The notes: generated from the letters alone by a model not told the origin. A DNA stretch of 53,009 nt from Prevotella sp. (GCA_017623155.1 JAGAPR010000077.1:1-53009), one strand, 5' to 3'; shown: positions 21,951 to 30,758, numbered from the stretch's first letter. A program made the numbers and translations.

Positions 21951-22196
21951 ATGTCTGTTCAATACGCATACACATTGACCGAGGCAAAGGAAATGCTGGC
22001 GCGTTGGAAGGACTGCGAAATGCAGCTTGCAAGTGGTCAAGCAAAGCATTACCGAATCGGATCGCGCGAATTTACTTCCGTCGATCTGCCGGAGATTGCC
22101 AAGCGAATCACCTATTTCAGCAATGTGGTTGATGCTCTGACCAATGGAACAGCTCGCAAGGCTCGCGTAGTTCGCGTTGTGCCGCGCGATCTGTAA
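21951..22196 (+). CDS. Small head-tail joining protein, gpW/DUF6148-like
   Basis: 81 aa; GGAGG upstream. YTLTEAKEMLARWKDCEMQLASGQAKHYRIGSREFTSVDLPEIAKRITYF follows the gpW/DUF6148 pattern (helix, IGSR...L...L..I..RI.Y). In lambda, gpW sits between terminase and portal genes, as here, and completes the head so that the tail can join. Confidence 0.75.
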   Translation: MSVQYAYTLTEAKEMLARWKDCEMQLASGQAKHYRIGSREFTSVDLPEIAKRITYFSNVVDALTNGTARKARVVRVVPRDL

Positions 22197-22199
22197 TCC

Positions 22200-22223
22200 A
22201 AAAGCGTCAACGTTTTCGCTTTT
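22200..22223 (+). terminator. Hairpin terminator between gpW-like and portal genes
   Basis: AAAAGCG pairs with CGCTTTT around a 10-nt loop (TCAACGTTTT), just after the stop codon. Weaker than, but similar in design to, the AAAAACGCA/TGCGTTTTT elements; likely an internal attenuator. Confidence 0.55.
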
Positions 22224-22243
22224 AAGAAAATGAGGTACAGCAC

Positions 22244-23887
22244 ATGAAAAAACAGGATCAACCGAATCTGCGCGAACGAGCGCTTTTTTTGGTTAACCCC
22301 GAAAAAGGGAATCGTGCTTATATGGAGCGTGTGCGCCGGGAACGGGCAGAGCTTCGGGAAGAAAGGCGAGAAGCCGTCCGAATGGCTGCTTCTGGCTACG
22401 GCAATCACGGTGCGAGCCAAACCATCAACAGTTTGCTTGGCTGGATTGTAGGTGGCGGCAGCGCAGAGGATGACAGCGACCTTCACGGCGCATTGCTGCG
22501 CCAACGCTCGCGCGATCTATACGCTGGTGGTGGACTGGGCCGCAGCGGCCCCGCTACCCTGACCACAAACGTTGTTGCCTGGGGTATAAAGCCGAAGCCG
22601 AAAATCGACGGAGAACTGCTGGGCATGACCGACGAAGAATGCGACGAATGGGAGCGTAAAACCCTTCGTGAATTTAACCTTTGGGCTGACAACGCCATGT
22701 GCGACTGGGAACGGAAAAAGAATTTCTACACCCTGCAGCAGCTCGCATTTCGCAGTGAACTTGTGAGCGGCGATGTGTTTGTGATCTTCGGCATGAAGGA
22801 GAACAAGCGAACCCCGTACCAAACGACTATCCGTTTGCTGGAAGCGGATCGTATTTCTACTCCTGATAGCGGAGGCGAAAGTACGAGCGTGGAAGTCAAC
22901 GGCGGCGGAAGGATCATTGACGGTATCGAGATCGACGCGGAAGGCGCGGTTATCCGCTATCACATTACCAACCGGCATCCGCTGGCAGAGAGCAACAGCC
23001 AAAGTCTCGAATGGACGGCGATTGATGCTTTTGGCAAGGACACGGGTTATCCCAACATTCTGCATGTAATGACGATGGAAAGGCCGGAGCAACGTCGAGG
23101 CATTCCTTTTGTAGCTGCGCAGATCGAGCAGATTAAGCAGCTCGACCGCTATATCACCAGCGAGCTTGCGGCCAACGTGGTTTCTTCCATGTTGACTGCC
23201 TTTTTGGAAAGTGACGATGATGACGGCAAATCTGGCATGGAGGATGCTATTAACGAGGATGAGAAGGTCACGGACGATGAGCTGAAAATCGAACTCGCTC
23301 CCGGAGCAATCTATGATCTTCCGCCCGGAAAGCATGTCAAGGAGGTTAATCCCCTCCGAAATAACAGCGCATTCGATTCTTTTATCACCACGCTGGAAAC
23401 CATCATCGGCAGCAGTTTTGAGATCCCCAAAGAAGTGCTGATCAAGAAGTATGACAGCAACTATACCGCAGCGCGCGGTGCTCTGCTTGACTTCTGGCGT
23501 TTGGTTCGCGTCCACCGCACGAACTTCAATAACGATTTCAACCAGCCAATCTACGAACAATGGCTTTCGGAAGCGGTTGCTATCGGCCGCATTGATGCCC
23601 CTGGCTTCTTCGACGATCCGGCAATCCGTAAGGCTTGGTGCGGATGTATGTGGATGGGCGCGAGCATGGGTCACGTCGATCCCCTCAAGGAGGTCAACGC
23701 TGCCGAAAAGCGCATCGCCAACAACATCAGCACTCAGGAGCAAGAGGCCAGCGAGTACAACGGCAACGACTGGAATGCGAATGTGCGCCAGCGCAAGAAG
23801 GAAATCGCCATGTTTGCGGAAGCAAGGCCTGCTCAAACGCAAACCAAAGAACCCAAATCGAAGGAGGAGAAGGAAAATGCCGAATAG
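22244..23887 (+). CDS. Portal protein, lambda family
   Basis: 547 aa. Typical lambda gpB-like features: RDLYAGGGLGRSGPATLTTNVVAWGIKPKPKID near the N-terminus, SELVSGDVFVIFG, RIIDGIEIDAEGAVIRYHITNRHP, ERPEQRRGIPFVA, and the C-terminal DSNYTAARGALLDFWRLVRVHRTNF. It forms the dodecameric ring through which DNA enters and to which the neck binds. The C-terminus is charged and its gene overlaps the protease gene by 11 bp, as lambda B and C are adjacent. Confidence 0.92.
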   Translation: MKKQDQPNLRERALFLVNPEKGNRAYMERVRRERAELREERREAVRMAASGYGNHGASQTINSLLGWIVGGGSAEDDSDLHGALLRQRSRDLYAGGGLGRSGPATLTTNVVAWGIKPKPKIDGELLGMTDEECDEWERKTLREFNLWADNAMCDWERKKNFYTLQQLAFRSELVSGDVFVIFGMKENKRTPYQTTIRLLEADRISTPDSGGESTSVEVNGGGRIIDGIEIDAEGAVIRYHITNRHPLAESNSQSLEWTAIDAFGKDTGYPNILHVMTMERPEQRRGIPFVAAQIEQIKQLDRYITSELAANVVSSMLTAFLESDDDDGKSGMEDAINEDEKVTDDELKIELAPGAIYDLPPGKHVKEVNPLRNNSAFDSFITTLETIIGSSFEIPKEVLIKKYDSNYTAARGALLDFWRLVRVHRTNFNNDFNQPIYEQWLSEAVAIGRIDAPGFFDDPAIRKAWCGCMWMGASMGHVDPLKEVNAAEKRIANNISTQEQEASEYNGNDWNANVRQRKKEIAMFAEARPAQTQTKEPKSKEEKENAE

Positions 23888-25049
23888 AGAGTTTTTTAGA
23901 CTCATGTACGCCATGCAGCTCCGCCCCGGAAGCAGCGAGGGCGAAATACTCTTGTACGGCGAGATCATCCAAGACATGCCCGAAGCGTGGAAATGGTCGA
24001 AAGAGGACAAAAGCGCGGCCGATTTCGACAAGGCCGTGAAAGCCCTGCAAAAAGAGGGCGCTACCAGACTCTTGCTGCGCATCAACTCCCCTGGCGGCAT
24101 TGTAAGTGAGGCCGTTGCGATGCGCTCCATCTTGGTCAACGCAGGCTTTGAAAAAATTCGCATTCGCATTGAGGGAATCTGCGCAAGTGCTGCTACCATT
24201 CCGGCAACGCTTCCCGGCGCGCGTGTCAGTATTACTCCCGGAAGTGACTACATGCTTCACAATCCGTGGACTCGCGCCAGAGGAAACGCGAATGAGATTG
24301 AAGCCGTTGTGCGGTATCTCCGCACGCAGGAATCCGCGATGCGCGCCCTTTATGCCGCCAAGTGCGGACAAAGCGATGAACAGCTGAAGGACTGGATGGA
24401 CGCCGAAACGTGGTTCAGCGCAGAGGAAGCCGTAAAATATGGCTTTTGCGATGAGGTTGTCGATGAGGAAATCGGAGACAACGCCGAACCGCTGGTTGCT
24501 TGTGTCTCGCCCCGCGCCGCGAGCGTTATGCGCTCTCTTTACAACACCGTTCCTGATCGCTACAAGCAGCAAGAGGAACAACCCATTGTCAGCAACGCGC
24601 CCGGAGCCTCGCTCACGGAGCCGTCTGAAAATAAACAAAGCAAGGAGGAACCCCAAATGCCGGACATCAAGGACATTACCCGTGAACAGCTCCAGAGCGA
24701 GAATCCCGATCTGCACAGCGCCATTATGAGCGCGGGCGCAGAACAGGAACGCGCGCGTATCCAGGAGATTGACGATCTCACTATGCCCGGATACGAAGAC
24801 ATGGCCGCGCAAGCCAAGGCTTCTGGCATGAGCGCTATGGACTTCCACAAGCAGATCATCAAGGTCCAGAAGGAACGCGGTCAGCAGTTTGCCGCTGCAC
24901 GCAAAAGCGAAACCGCTCCCGCTGCGTCCGTGACTGGCGGTGCTGCCGAGGAAAGCAATGGCAGCTCCAAGGATGACTACGACGCCTTTGCCAAGGAAAT
25001 GGCTGGCTATGCTGCCGAGGCCCGCAAGTCCTACGGCGGCATGTACTAA
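23877..25049 (+). CDS. ClpP-like prohead protease fused to scaffold region
   Basis: 390 aa, start overlapping the portal gene, AAGGAGGAGAAGG upstream. The protease domain (about 20-215) has the SPGG turn (71-74), catalytic Ser104 in CASAAT, His128 in MLHNPW, and the AETWFSAEEAVKYGFCDEV ending. Residues 215-260 are a polar linker, and the rest is the helical scaffold region, which also has its own start codon. This is the lambda C/Nu3 arrangement: the protease matures the prohead and removes the scaffold. Confidence 0.92.
   Translation: MPNREFFRLMYAMQLRPGSSEGEILLYGEIIQDMPEAWKWSKEDKSAADFDKAVKALQKEGATRLLLRINSPGGIVSEAVAMRSILVNAGFEKIRIRIEGICASAATIPATLPGARVSITPGSDYMLHNPWTRARGNANEIEAVVRYLRTQESAMRALYAAKCGQSDEQLKDWMDAETWFSAEEAVKYGFCDEVVDEEIGDNAEPLVACVSPRAASVMRSLYNTVPDRYKQQEEQPIVSNAPGASLTEPSENKQSKEEPQMPDIKDITREQLQSENPDLHSAIMSAGAEQERARIQEIDDLTMPGYEDMAAQAKASGMSAMDFHKQIIKVQKERGQQFAAARKSETAPAASVTGGAAEESNGSSKDDYDAFAKEMAGYAAEARKSYGGMY
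24657..25049 (+). CDS. Nested scaffold protein (in-frame internal start)
   Basis: An in-frame ATG at codon 261 of the protease gene is preceded by AAGGAGG eight nucleotides upstream, too good to be accidental inside coding sequence. The product would be 130 aa: acidic and helical (ITREQLQSENPDLHSAIM, RARIQEIDDL, FHKQIIKVQKERGQQF), with a Ser/Ala linker and C-terminal KSYGGMY. By analogy with lambda Nu3 within C, it is the major scaffold guiding capsid assembly. Confidence 0.75.
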   Translation: MPDIKDITREQLQSENPDLHSAIMSAGAEQERARIQEIDDLTMPGYEDMAAQAKASGMSAMDFHKQIIKVQKERGQQFAAARKSETAPAASVTGGAAEESNGSSKDDYDAFAKEMAGYAAEARKSYGGMY

Positions 25050-25070
25050 TCAGCAAAGGAGGAAAAGCAC

Positions 25071-25475
25071 ATGAGCCTTTATGAAGTGATTGGCACCAAC
25101 AATCCCAGCTACCTTCTGGCCGATCCGCAGGGTGCGGATAAAATCGCCATCCCCTGCGTTCCTGGCAACGGAACCGTGAAACGTGGTACGGTCATGTATC
25201 GTACCGCCAACGGCATGTATGCTCCCGCGTCTGCTGCCGAGGCCATTAGCACCAACAGCCTTGTCGTGCTCGATCAGACTGTGGACACCGACGCCAACGA
25301 GACCGTTGCCGAGGATGCCGCCGCTTATCGCGCCGGTCGCCTGCTGCGCGATAAGGTGACGCTCAAGGACGATGCGGCCCTGACGGACGCCGTAATTCTC
25401 GTTCTGCGTCAACAGGGCATCGTCATGGATCAGATGGACACCGCCGAGACGTTCAATAACGTTGTCGGTGGCTAA
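25071..25475 (+). CDS. Head decoration protein, gpD-like
   Basis: 134 aa; AAAGGAGG site. The beta-rich sequence with GNGTVKRGTVMYRTANGMYAPA, LVVLDQTVD and AYRAGRLLRDKVTL fits the lambda gpD/HDPD decoration family, and it lies between scaffold and capsid genes as D does in lambda. Trimers cap the expanded capsid and stabilise packaged DNA. Confidence 0.8.
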   Translation: MSLYEVIGTNNPSYLLADPQGADKIAIPCVPGNGTVKRGTVMYRTANGMYAPASAAEAISTNSLVVLDQTVDTDANETVAEDAAAYRAGRLLRDKVTLKDDAALTDAVILVLRQQGIVMDQMDTAETFNNVVGG

Positions 25476-25497
25476 CACTAAGGAAGGAGTGAAACCT

Positions 25498-26541
25498 ATG
25501 CCTATGGATATTTACAGCACCCGCGCCCAGCTCGCGGCCATCGAACTGATGCCCCGTGAGTATTCTTTTCTGTTCGACACCTTCTGCGCTGATGCTGGCG
25601 TGAGCGAAGAAGAAAAAGCGATCTACGATTTCCGCAAGGGTCATCGCAGAATGGCCCCCATCGTCCATCCCGGCACTGGCGGTGTTGTGATGGCCCGACC
25701 CAGCTACGAGACCCGCGAGATCGGCTTCTGTACCATCGCTCCCGAGCGCATTGTTACCAAGCCTGACATCGAAACCCGTTCCTTCGGCGAGCAGGTGTTC
25801 GGCGCAATGACGCCCGAGCAGCGCGCCAAAAAGATGATGGCGCAAGACCTTATGGATATGCGCGCCGCCATTCAGCGCCGCCGCTGCTGGATGGCTCGCC
25901 AGGTACTTCTTGAAGGCAAGCTGAGCGTATTCCGCTACACCAACGAGGGCCGCGACAAGGAAACCACTTTGGTGGCCGATTACAGCTTCACGCAGAATTT
26001 CACCCCCGATACTCCGTGGGGCGGCGTCGGCGCGAAGATCAACTACGATATGCAGACCATCTATGATATGGTCTATGAGGGCCTGGGCATCGTGGATAAG
26101 ATCGTCATGGCTCCTGATGTTGCGGAAGCTATGATGACCAACAGCGACTATATCAAGCTGTTCGATGGCCGCAATATCGATATGGGCGCGATCAATACCA
26201 AGTATCGCGGACAGGGCGTTCGCTTCATCGGCTGGAACAGCGATGGCGTGGAAATGTATTCCCTCTCCGGCAAGTTCGAGGATGATGACGGCACCACCAA
26301 GCCCATCCTGCCCAGCGGCACGCTGATCGCTGGTGGCACCGGCATGCTCAAGTGCCTCCACGGCCCTGTCACCCAGGTTGAGGAACCCGGCATGACCGCC
26401 AAGCACAAGACCTACATCAAGAAGGAAGTCCCCCTGCGCTACGCCAGCGTGAACGACAACGCTGTGAAGAACCGCCTGACTTCCTGCCCCACCATCATGC
26501 CTTTCAACGTGGATGCGTGGGTTGTGGCGCATGTGCTGTAA
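25498..26541 (+). CDS. Major capsid protein, lambda gpE family
   Basis: 347 aa (ATG 25498, GGAGTG 7-8 nt upstream; ATG 25504 also possible). YDFRKGHRRMAPIVHPGTGG, the long helix region RAKKMMAQDLMDMRAAIQRRRCWMARQVLLEGKL and VDKIVMAPDVAEAMM follow the phage capsid E family (HK97 fold). Immediately downstream of the decoration gene. Codon use is strongly biased to C-ending codons, as expected for the most expressed gene. Confidence 0.9.
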   Translation: MPMDIYSTRAQLAAIELMPREYSFLFDTFCADAGVSEEEKAIYDFRKGHRRMAPIVHPGTGGVVMARPSYETREIGFCTIAPERIVTKPDIETRSFGEQVFGAMTPEQRAKKMMAQDLMDMRAAIQRRRCWMARQVLLEGKLSVFRYTNEGRDKETTLVADYSFTQNFTPDTPWGGVGAKINYDMQTIYDMVYEGLGIVDKIVMAPDVAEAMMTNSDYIKLFDGRNIDMGAINTKYRGQGVRFIGWNSDGVEMYSLSGKFEDDDGTTKPILPSGTLIAGGTGMLKCLHGPVTQVEEPGMTAKHKTYIKKEVPLRYASVNDNAVKNRLTSCPTIMPFNVDAWVVAHVL

Positions 26542-26561
26542 GGCACGGAAAGGAGCTTTCT

Positions 26562-26927
26562 ATGTCTGCTGGATATGTCGCTATTCACTACGTCCGCGTT
26601 GACGGAGCGCTGTATACTCCGGGCGAGGTCATCAACGCCGACATCCCCGAGGATAAGGAAAAGAGGCTCCTGGAAAAGGGCGCGATCCGCAAAACGGGCG
26701 CGTCCTTTTCCGACCCTTGTATTCCCGTCCCGGATGATTCGCTCGTTCTTCCCGAACCTGAAAAGCAGCCGGAATCCGCCGAGGAGACCGCAACGGAAGA
26801 AGCCGACGAGGAAACCGAAATGGAGGATGCGCCGGTGATCGACGTTTCGGATGGCATTATTGCCGAACCTGAAGCGGACGAAGAAAAGCCCAAGGCCAAA
26901 AAGAGCGCGAGGAGGAATGCCAAGTGA
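26562..26927 (+). CDS. Hypothetical head-module protein with acidic tail, 121 aa
   Basis: ATG after AAAGGAG. The N-terminal ~45 residues (YVAIHYVRVDGALYTPGEVINADIPEDKEKRLLEKGAIRK) look like a small beta domain common in proteins encoded just after capsid genes. The rest is low-complexity Glu/Pro-rich, ending with a Lys/Arg cluster. The next small gene repeats the theme. Possibly a capsid accessory or connector protein; unknown. Confidence 0.6.
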   Translation: MSAGYVAIHYVRVDGALYTPGEVINADIPEDKEKRLLEKGAIRKTGASFSDPCIPVPDDSLVLPEPEKQPESAEETATEEADEETEMEDAPVIDVSDGIIAEPEADEEKPKAKKSARRNAK

Positions 26928-27109
26928 AGGTAAAGCACATTGCGACCGGCGACACCAAAACGGTCAACGCTGCATATGGCGCTCGCCTGATCGAAAGCGG
27001 GCAGGCTGTTCTTGTCCACGAAACGGCCAAACCCGCGCCTAAGTCTGAAAAGTCTGCCGAACCCAAGCGCACCAGCGCCGAAAAGGCAGCTAAGTCCAAG
27101 GACGAATGA
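26924..27109 (+). CDS. Hypothetical small head-module protein, 61 aa
   Basis: GTG start overlapping the previous stop (GTGA), GAGGAGG upstream. The N-terminal beta part (KVKHIATGDTKTVNAAYGARLIESGQAVLVHE) resembles that of the preceding protein, suggesting duplication of a small domain, followed by a Lys/Ala/Pro/Ser tail. Translationally coupled on both sides. Confidence 0.6.
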   Translation: MKVKHIATGDTKTVNAAYGARLIESGQAVLVHETAKPAPKSEKSAEPKRTSAEKAAKSKDE

Positions 27110-27447
27110 GCCTCAAAGACCGCATCAAGGCCGATATCGACAGGGTTTTCATCAACTTCGACCACTACGCCAGCAAGCACATCTGGAACGGATGTGAGCT
27201 CGATTGCGTGTGTGACGAAGAAGTAGCGCTCAAACGCAAAAACAATAATGTTGTTGACCTGAGCTGGGATAACAACACGACCGAGACCGTTGTGTACGCC
27301 AAGGTCGAGGGCTTCCCTGGTCGCGTCATTCCCAACGAGCATATCATCTTCGACAATAAGCCGATGAAGATATTGCAGCGTCAGATTGACGAGGGCATGT
27401 ACACGATCCTGCTCGTCAGCAACGAACCCAAGGCGGTGGCGTTATGA
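27106..27447 (+). CDS. Putative head-tail connector protein, 113 aa
   Basis: ATGA overlap with the previous gene. KADIDRVFINFDHYASKHIWNG, DNTTETVVYAKVEGFPGRVIPNEHIIFDNKPMKILQ and YTILLVSN suggest a beta-barrel such as gpFII-type stoppers or head-closure proteins. Its place between capsid and sheath genes supports this. No strong family match by eye. Confidence 0.55.
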   Translation: MSLKDRIKADIDRVFINFDHYASKHIWNGCELDCVCDEEVALKRKNNNVVDLSWDNNTTETVVYAKVEGFPGRVIPNEHIIFDNKPMKILQRQIDEGMYTILLVSNEPKAVAL

Positions 27448-28091
27448 GAACACGCCAGCGCCTGCAGGGATTGAAGGAATGGACGATTGAGAATCTTTGC
27501 AAAGGTCGTTCATACAAAGCGCCCGCGAACGATGGAAACCTCAAAGGAATCACCTATCAGGAGCCGAGCTGCTTCCTGGGCTGGACACCGGCAATGCCAA
27601 ACGCCGCAGAGACGTTTGGCATCGACCCGTCCAACGTATGTCCCGGCATATTGATTATGCCTGCTCCATCCAAAGCGAAACACGTTGAAGAAAAACGGTT
27701 TGACCGCTACAGCAACGTCCGCAGACCGAAGGAGTTCAGCCAAACGTTGAGCGTTCAAATGCTCTTTGAGCTTTATGAACCGGGAATATTCCTCCCTGGT
27801 TGGAAGAAAGACGACGGCACGGTGGATCATACAAAGATTGCCGACGCTACCGAAGAAGGGCTTATGACGCTTTATGACTGGCTGGATGACGCGAAGGAAA
27901 AGCTGTTGGCCGTCAGAACCATCCCCGGAACTGACCTGTACCTTGACGATGATTCCCTTGAATATTCGCCTTATACGGATCAGAGCTATATCGTGGACAA
28001 ACGACCGATGTACTACGGCGTAATCTTTGTCAATTTCCTCTGCCATGCGACCGAAGGGCCCAATCCCGCATTAGAGGAACTTTTGAAATAA
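27444..28091 (+). CDS. Putative tail terminator/completion protein, 215 aa
   Basis: ATGA overlap with the connector gene. Alpha/beta protein with FSQTLSVQMLFELYEPG, EGLMTLYDWLDDAKEKLLAVRTIPGTDLYLDDDSLEY and a C-terminal MYYGVIFVNFLCHA. Proteins at this position, immediately before the sheath gene, usually cap the tail. No cysteine or catalytic motif. Function from synteny. Confidence 0.55.
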   Translation: MRTRQRLQGLKEWTIENLCKGRSYKAPANDGNLKGITYQEPSCFLGWTPAMPNAAETFGIDPSNVCPGILIMPAPSKAKHVEEKRFDRYSNVRRPKEFSQTLSVQMLFELYEPGIFLPGWKKDDGTVDHTKIADATEEGLMTLYDWLDDAKEKLLAVRTIPGTDLYLDDDSLEYSPYTDQSYIVDKRPMYYGVIFVNFLCHATEGPNPALEELLK

Positions 28092-28109
28092 CGAATGGAG
28101 GTATAACCG

Positions 28110-29582
28110 ATGTACACGCTTCCCGACTACCTCCACGGCGCGTATGGTCTTACTGAGCTTGCCGGTGCAAAAATCGCCGCGCAGAGCCAGAACGCCATCG
28201 TGATCGTGGGTACTGCTCCCGTGAACACTGTTGCGGGCGGCACGCAAAACGTGAACAAGCCCATTGCCGTTCAGAATATGACCGAGGCCAAAAAGTATTT
28301 TGGCTACAGCGATCAGTGGGCGGATTTCACGCTCTGCGAAGCCATGCACGTTTTCTTTGACCTGAACGGCGTCGGCCCCCTGGTGCTTATCAACGTGCTT
28401 GATCCCACGAAGCACAAGGCTTCCCAGGCAACGACCACTTCCCTCACGCCCGCCAACGGTCGCATTACCATTGCTGCGGCTGGGAATATCATCATGGATT
28501 CTGTTTCTGTCAATGGGAAAACCAAAGGAACGGATTATTCTATGAATTACAGTCCTGACCGCGCCATCCTCACCATCGCCGAAGCTGCCCCCGGTTCCCT
28601 TGGCACCGAGGAACTGACCGTTACCTACGATACGGTCGATCCTGCCAGCGTCACCGCCGAGGATGTGATCGGCCTGACGGATGACGAGGGTTCCAATGTC
28701 GGCCTGTATGCCATTCGCAATGTCTATCAGGCGACCGGCTTCATCCCCAGCTATCTTCTGGCCCCCGGTTTCAGCAGCATCCCCGCCGTGCACGCCGCCA
28801 TGATTACGGCCTCCAAGAAGATCAACCATCATTGGGATGTGTACATGATGACCGATCTTCCCCTTGTTGATGAGGACGAAAACGAGCTTACCATGGGTAA
28901 TGCTGCCACCTGGAAGCAGACCAACGGTTACACCCAGGAGAATGAAACGGTTTACTTCCCGATGGCTGTCGGTACTGATGGCAAGAAGTATCACCTGTCC
29001 GTTCTTGCTGCGGCCAACTTCCAAAAGCTGCTGGTGTCGCAGGACGGCATTCCCTACAAGACGGCCAGCAACACCGAATGCGAGATCATCCAGAATCTCT
29101 ACATGGGCGAAAGCAATCTTGGCCGCATCTGGGGCGATGACATGGTAAATGAAAAGCTCAACAAGAACGGCATTGCCAGCGCGGCCTATGTCGGCGGTCG
29201 CTGGGCGATCTGGGGTTGTCACAGCGCTGATTACAACCAGACCGAAGCCTCCGAAGTCAACATTGCGGAAACCAACCGCATGATGCTGTTCTACCTGAGC
29301 AACGATTTCCAGCATCGCCGTATGCGCAGCGTTGACAAGCCCATGACGAAGAACGACATCGCTTCCATCGTCTCTCAGGAACAGGCGCGGCTTGACGCCC
29401 TTGTCAAGATCGGCGCTCTTACCTACGGTGTTGTGGAGCTTGATGCCGATGCCAACGGCATCAGCGATCTCGTCAAGGGCGATTACACCTTTGCTTTCCG
29501 CGTGACCACCACGCCGCTTGCCAAGAGCATGACGGCTATCGTCGCGTGGACGAACGAAGGTTTTGCGACCTATTTCGCCTGA
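28110..29582 (+). CDS. Contractile tail sheath protein
   Basis: 490 aa. The N-terminus (YLHGAYGLTELAGAKIAAQSQNAIVIVGTAPVN, then NKPIAVQNMTEAKKYFGY) and C-terminal domain (WGCHSADYN... NIAETNRMMLFYLSNDFQHRRMRSVDKPMTKNDIASIVSQEQARLDALV) match phage sheath proteins (P2 FI type). An Ig-like insertion lies around residues 105-195. It polymerises around the tube and contracts to drive injection, making this a myovirus. Followed by the tube gene. Confidence 0.93.
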   Translation: MYTLPDYLHGAYGLTELAGAKIAAQSQNAIVIVGTAPVNTVAGGTQNVNKPIAVQNMTEAKKYFGYSDQWADFTLCEAMHVFFDLNGVGPLVLINVLDPTKHKASQATTTSLTPANGRITIAAAGNIIMDSVSVNGKTKGTDYSMNYSPDRAILTIAEAAPGSLGTEELTVTYDTVDPASVTAEDVIGLTDDEGSNVGLYAIRNVYQATGFIPSYLLAPGFSSIPAVHAAMITASKKINHHWDVYMMTDLPLVDEDENELTMGNAATWKQTNGYTQENETVYFPMAVGTDGKKYHLSVLAAANFQKLLVSQDGIPYKTASNTECEIIQNLYMGESNLGRIWGDDMVNEKLNKNGIASAAYVGGRWAIWGCHSADYNQTEASEVNIAETNRMMLFYLSNDFQHRRMRSVDKPMTKNDIASIVSQEQARLDALVKIGALTYGVVELDADANGISDLVKGDYTFAFRVTTTPLAKSMTAIVAWTNEGFATYFA

Positions 29583-29595
29583 TTCACAGCCCATC

Positions 29596-29625
29596 CCCTC
29601 CCCGGCTTAACGGGGAGGGTTATTC
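29596..29625 (+). terminator. Hairpin terminator between sheath and tube genes
   Basis: A perfect 9-bp stem CCCTCCCCG/CGGGGAGGG with loop GCTTAA, followed by TTATTCT. The weak U-tract suggests partial termination, which would set the sheath-to-tube ratio. Confidence 0.65.
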
Positions 29626-29646
29626 TAAAACAAGGAGGAACCCACG

Positions 29647-30162
29647 ATGCCCAAGAAGATTGCCTGTAACGTGGAGGGTATTCGCGTCCTCGACAACGAG
29701 AACGTGATTGAGGACGTGCAGAGCATGGAACTGCCCGAAATCGCCTTTACGACTACGGAGGTCGATTCCAGCGGCATGGTCGCCGCCATTGACGTTCCCA
29801 GCATGACCCATATTGATGCTATGGAATACAGCATCGAGCACAACAATGGCTTGAACTGCAACCTTCTTTCCTCTCCCGGCAAGCATTTTACCGAGCTTCG
29901 CATTGCGCGCCAGGCGTTCAACAGCGCCAAAGGCGAAATGGAGCTTGAGAGCATCAAGCACCGTATGACCGGCGTGCTCAAGTCGTCTAAGGGTGGTTCG
30001 GTCGAGCAGAAAAACCCGCTCGGTACTACGGAAACGTACAGCGTCCTGCGTTATGAAAAGGAGGTCAACGGCGAAATCGTCATTCTGATTGACGTAACTG
30101 CCGGTATCCTCAAGGTCAACGGCAAGGACTATACCAGCGACATTGAAAGTCTGCTGAACTAA
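29647..30162 (+). CDS. Major tail tube protein, P2 FII family
   Basis: 171 aa. NVEGIRVLDNENVIEDVQSMELPEIAFTTTEV, SIEHNNGLNCNLLSSPGK and LRYEKEVNGEIVILIDVTAGILKVNGKDY fit the phage major tail tube (FII) pattern. It stacks as hexamer rings inside the sheath. AAGGAGG is 9 nt upstream; strong hairpins on both sides isolate it as a separately tuned gene. Confidence 0.9.
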   Translation: MPKKIACNVEGIRVLDNENVIEDVQSMELPEIAFTTTEVDSSGMVAAIDVPSMTHIDAMEYSIEHNNGLNCNLLSSPGKHFTELRIARQAFNSAKGEMELESIKHRMTGVLKSSKGGSVEQKNPLGTTETYSVLRYEKEVNGEIVILIDVTAGILKVNGKDYTSDIESLLN

Positions 30163-30168
30163 CCCCAA

Positions 30169-30202
30169 CAGGGAAAAACGCACACGTTTGCGTTTTTCCC
30201 TG
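30169..30202. terminator. Strong palindromic terminator containing the 24-bp element
   Basis: A 14-bp perfect stem: CAGGG plus AAAAACGCA on the left, TGCGTTTTT plus CCCTG on the right, loop CACGTT. The inner 24 bp (30174-30197) is identical to 45192-45214, apart from one A, and is the reverse complement of 18014-18037. Confidence 0.88.
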
Positions 30203-30224
30203 CTCTTTTTAGAAAGGAATTGCT

Positions 30225-30758
30225 ATGAGCGAAGAACTGATGGTAAATAGCGCTGCCACGCAGGAAACGTCGCAGCAGCCCGACGAGCAGGCACAGCAGC
30301 AGCCCGATGGGCAGGCGCAGCAGCAGCCCGATAAGCAGGCGCAGCAGCAGCCCGATAAGCAGGCGCAGCAGCCCAAGAAACCCACTCCCGAAGAAATCCA
30401 GCAGAAGATGAAGGAAACGCGCGACAGGATGGCACGCGGTACGCTGGTGTTGGACAAACCCATCCGCGCCGGTGGCGAAGATGTCACGGAACTGGACTAC
30501 GACTTTACCCGCCTTACCGGCCTTGAATATGCCCGCGCCATGTCTGACGCCGGAAATACCGACATCTACAAGATCAATGCGTTGCAAGCGTTCAACCTTT
30601 TCTGCATCAGCGCTGAAAAACAGAACATGAGCAAGAAGGTTGCCGCTATCGACATCATGCGCGACATGGGTGCCGCCGATGCTGTAAAGGCCGTTCAGGT
30701 CGCATCGCTTTTTTTCGTTCTCGCTTCCAGGACGGCGAAGAATCATTCCTCGAACTGA
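30225..30758 (+). CDS. Tail assembly chaperone (short form)
   Basis: 177 aa; AAAGGAA site. The N-terminus carries four 8-residue repeats (QQQPDKQA type, residues about 17-48). The globular part (MARGTLVLDKPIRAGGEDVTELDYDFTRLTGLEYARAM) is typical of XkdN/gpE-like chaperones that coat the tape measure protein before the tube forms. A U-run near the end allows a -1 frameshift to a longer form, the hallmark of tail chaperone genes. It sits two genes before the tape measure. Confidence 0.8.
   Translation: MSEELMVNSAATQETSQQPDEQAQQQPDGQAQQQPDKQAQQQPDKQAQQPKKPTPEEIQQKMKETRDRMARGTLVLDKPIRAGGEDVTELDYDFTRLTGLEYARAMSDAGNTDIYKINALQAFNLFCISAEKQNMSKKVAAIDIMRDMGAADAVKAVQVASLFFVLASRTAKNHSSN

Noticed and set aside
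22517-24199. Long leftward open frame opposite the portal gene
   Set aside because: It mirrors the rightward portal/protease genes, has no ribosome binding site, and its composition is that of an antisense frame in GC-rich DNA. The same holds for antisense frames opposite the sheath (28071-29594), the DGR target (39600-41132) and the capsid gene, and the rightward frame at 48852-50879 opposite the leftward operon.
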